Origin: Saprospiraceae bacterium
Lineage (GTDB): Bacteria; Bacteroidota; Bacteroidia; Chitinophagales; Saprospiraceae
Length of the DNA stretch: 15,479 nucleotides
Reading direction: 5' to 3'
Assembly (NCBI GenBank): GCA_013361075.1
Contig: JABWAJ010000070.1
Location: 1 to 15,479 of the forward strand
The notes beneath the pieces were generated by a model that saw only the letters and a program-made list of their open reading frames with translations, made no database searches and was not told the origin of the DNA. Of this stretch, positions 13,221 to 15,479 are shown one piece after another (position 1 is the first letter of the stretch; each line of letters starts with the position of its first letter). The translations under genes and the position numbers were made by a program.

Positions 13221-15479
13221 ATGCAGCGATTCTACCTACTCCTTCTTGTCGCGATCTGTCTGACAGGCGTCGTGCAAGCTCAATCTCCCCTTTCCCGGCT
13301 TGTGGGACAGGAAAAAGAACGAGGTTCCCGTTTTGAGCGCGTTGAGTTGTTTCAGCCTCCCCAAAACGTAAAGCAATCTGGCCGCTACAGCGACATCATC
13401 AGTGCAGGTTACCTCCTTCAGCCCGATGAGGCAGCTTTTCAACAAGTGCTTGAAAACAGACCCCATACCCTGCGGATGGAGTTGCCTTTTGGAGTTTCGG
13501 TGTTGTTGGTACAAACAGCTCCGATTTCTGACGACTTTTTCGTGACGGCAGAAAATTCCCGCCCGATTCCATATACCCCCGGCGTTTATTACCGGGGCAT
13601 TGTTGAAGGAGATGAAAGTTCGCTCGTTGCGATCAGCGTATTTGACGACGAAGTTTTTGGGATCATTAACAGCGGCAGAACCGGCACCATGGTGATTGGT
13701 AAACTTGGTGATGTGCGCAACAAAGAACATGTTTGCTACCGCAGCCAGGATTTGCTCATCCACGATAACTTTGAATGCGGCACAGAAGAACCGGATTATT
13801 CTCCGGAAGAATTGCGCCTGTTGAATGAAATGGCAGAAAGCGTAGGCAGCCGCGACGCCAGCAAATGTATCCGCGTTTATTTTGAATGCGAATACCAATT
13901 GTACGTTGAAAAGCAAAGCAATACCACGACAGTCACCAATTTTGTGACCGGGTTGTTCAACGTTGTTTCTACCATTTACGCCAATGAAAATGTTACGACC
14001 ATCATTTCGCAGATTTTCATCTGGACTTCTCCTGACAGCTATCCTACCACTTCAACATCGGCAGCCCTGAGCGCATTTCGCACTGCCCGGCCCAATGTGA
14101 ACGGCAACCTTGCGCACTTGTTGTCGCGCGGTGCGCCTACAGGTGGCGGGGTCGCTTATTTAGCGGGGTTGTGCAATGGCTGGGGGTACGCTTACAGTTA
14201 CATCAACAGCGGCTACAATAATTTTCCAACCTATTCCTGGACGGTGAATGTGGTAACCCACGAAATGGGGCACAACCTTAATTCGCCGCATACCCACAAT
14301 TGCAGCGCCTGGGTTGGTGGTGCCATTGACGGCTGTGGCCCGGCAGCAGGCTATACCGAAGGCAGCTGTACACCGCCGCCACTGCCTGCGCAAGGCACGA
14401 TCATGAGTTACTGCCACCTCATCAGCGGAGTCGGGATAAACCCGGCGCTGGGCTTTGGTACACAACCTGGCAACCGCATCCGAAGTTATATCAGCAATGC
14501 AACCTGCCCTGCACCCTGCACCCCGGGAGGTTGCCCAACCCTGACTTTCAACAAAACCAATGTTGCCTGTTTTGGAGGCACCTCCGGAAGTGCTACTGTA
14601 GTGACTACCGGGGGAAACAGTCCGTTTACTTACCTGTGGTCGAACGGCGCAACGTCGGCAACAGTTAATGGCCTGGCTGCGGGGACTTATACCGTCAGCG
14701 TAACCGCCGCTACCGGCTGTGCAGTCAGCGCTTCTGTGGTCATTACCCAACCGGCCTCTGCCTTGTCGTCGAGTGTGGTAGTTACGCCCGCCACCACGCC
14801 TACCACGCCCAACGGGGTTGTTGACCTGAGCGTCAGCGGAGGAACGCCTGCTTACAGTTATCTATGGAATACCGGAACGACCACCCAGGACCTCAACGGG
14901 GTCTTGCCGGGCAATTATTCAGTGAGCATAACAGACGCAAATGGATGCACTAATTTTCAGGTTGCTGTCGTAACTTCAGGCACTCCGCCTCCCGGAGAAG
15001 CAAGCTGCGTGGCGACCATCAGCCAATTCCCTCATACGGAAGGTTTTGAAACGCCTGTGACCAGCTGGACGCAGGTGCAAAGCGATAATTTCGACTGGCT
15101 TCGGCTGTCAGGAGAAACGCCAACGAGGGGCACGGGACCCGATTTTGCTTATGAAGGTGCATTTTTTGCGTACACAGAAGCCGATCTTGGAAGTGGTACC
15201 GGGTCTTTGGTTAGCCCCTGTTTCAACCTTACTTCCCTGAACACCCCGGTTTTTGTGCTGGCGTATCACCTGTTTGGCGCCCAGATCGGAACCCTGAATG
15301 TGCAGGTCAGTACCAATGGAGGCAGCAGCTGGTCGGCACCCATCTGGAGTATTTCAGGTGATCAGGGGGAGACGTGGCATACACAAACCATCAGCCTGGG
15401 GAATTACGCAGGCCAAACCATACGCCTGCGCGTCAACGGTATTTTGCCCACCGGTGCTATCCTGAGTGATATTGGGGTA
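13221..15479 (+). CDS. Secreted reprolysin-type (M12B-like) metallopeptidase with SprB-like repeats and MAM-like domain (3' end outside window)
   Basis: The frame is open for 753 codons from ATG 13221 to the window end. A signal peptide (1-20, cleavage VQA|Q) is followed by a propeptide-like region (about 21-210) and a metzincin catalytic domain (about 214-430). The latter has the zinc site HEMGHNLNSPH (347-357; ligands H347, H351, H357 and base E348) and the Met-turn TIMSYC (393-398). The usual Gly of HExxHxxGxxH is Asn here. Two SprB-like repeats follow (about 441-510 and 528-580, each ending in a TYTVSVTAATGC-like strand), then a MAM-like adhesive domain from HTEGFE (605) with SLVSPCFNL and STNGGSSWSAP. 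SprB repeats are typical of type IX secretion cargo, whose C-terminal sorting domain would lie beyond the window. A surface or secreted protease is likely; the substrate is unknown. It is unrelated to the kdp genes. Confidence 0.9.
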   Translation, partial: MQRFYLLLLVAICLTGVVQAQSPLSRLVGQEKERGSRFERVELFQPPQNVKQSGRYSDIISAGYLLQPDEAAFQQVLENRPHTLRMELPFGVSVLLVQTAPISDDFFVTAENSRPIPYTPGVYYRGIVEGDESSLVAISVFDDEVFGIINSGRTGTMVIGKLGDVRNKEHVCYRSQDLLIHDNFECGTEEPDYSPEELRLLNEMAESVGSRDASKCIRVYFECEYQLYVEKQSNTTTVTNFVTGLFNVVSTIYANENVTTIISQIFIWTSPDSYPTTSTSAALSAFRTARPNVNGNLAHLLSRGAPTGGGVAYLAGLCNGWGYAYSYINSGYNNFPTYSWTVNVVTHEMGHNLNSPHTHNCSAWVGGAIDGCGPAAGYTEGSCTPPPLPAQGTIMSYCHLISGVGINPALGFGTQPGNRIRSYISNATCPAPCTPGGCPTLTFNKTNVACFGGTSGSATVVTTGGNSPFTYLWSNGATSATVNGLAAGTYTVSVTAATGCAVSASVVITQPASALSSSVVVTPATTPTTPNGVVDLSVSGGTPAYSYLWNTGTTTQDLNGVLPGNYSVSITDANGCTNFQVAVVTSGTPPPGEASCVATISQFPHTEGFETPVTSWTQVQSDNFDWLRLSGETPTRGTGPDFAYEGAFFAYTEADLGSGTGSLVSPCFNLTSLNTPVFVLAYHLFGAQIGTLNVQVSTNGGSSWSAPIWSISGDQGETWHTQTISLGNYAGQTIRLRVNGILPTGAILSDIGV

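Noticed and set aside
13078..13263. 61-codon plus-strand frame before the metallopeptidase
   Set aside because: It covers the leader with its tandem repeat and overlaps the signal-peptide codons of the metallopeptidase in another frame; its translation is low-complexity.
14160..14750. 196-codon minus-strand frame opposite the metallopeptidase
   Set aside because: It is antisense to the zinc-site and SprB-repeat coding region, has low-complexity Gly/Ala/Arg composition, and has no plausible start context.

Overview
The window looks like chromosome of a Bacteroidota bacterium, probably near Saprospiria/Chitinophagia. The pointers are a DUF2480 protein, a secreted M12B-type metallopeptidase carrying SprB-like repeats (a type IX secretion hallmark), a short Bacteroidota-type Crp/Fnr regulator, a KdpD split into two proteins, few Shine-Dalgarno sequences, and promoter boxes resembling TAnnTTTG. 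Base composition is mixed, and no tRNA, rRNA, CRISPR array, transposase or phage gene was seen.

Layout. Positions 1-441 (minus) hold the 5' part of a secreted agmatine deiminase/peptidylarginine deiminase-family protein. A Crp/Fnr regulator (612-1193) points away from it and is followed by a YCII-like protein and a small DoxX-like membrane protein. A perfect FNR-type palindrome lies between the regulator and the YCII gene. Positions 2014-2312 contain a long imperfect inverted repeat and a short palindrome but no credible gene.

The core, 2313-12374, is a potassium-transport (Kdp) locus built differently from the enterobacterial one. It starts with an NtrC-type, sigma54-activating response regulator in place of the OmpR-type KdpE. 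The 350-base gap after it holds a possible activator-binding repeat, an exact match to the E. coli IHF consensus and a good sigma54 -24/-12 promoter, in that order. Two tiny membrane-peptide genes missed by length cut-offs follow: an unassigned 27-residue peptide and a 25-residue KdpF. Then come kdpA, kdpB, kdpC, an outer-membrane porin, a soluble KdpD (ATP-binding plus USP domains only) and a separate membrane histidine kinase (HAMP-PAS-HisKA-HATPase). The inferred circuit is that KdpD and the kinase sense potassium or turgor and phosphorylate the NtrC-type regulator, which then drives the operon through sigma54. A perfect 16+16 palindrome sits between kdpB and kdpC.

Downstream, a convergent DUF2480 gene (12409-12939) is divergent from a large secreted metallopeptidase that begins at 13221 and runs off the window. 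Their 281-base shared upstream region has opposed promoter-like boxes flanking an inverted repeat. The most notable observations are the sigma54 control architecture of kdp and the extra 27-residue peptide ahead of kdpF.
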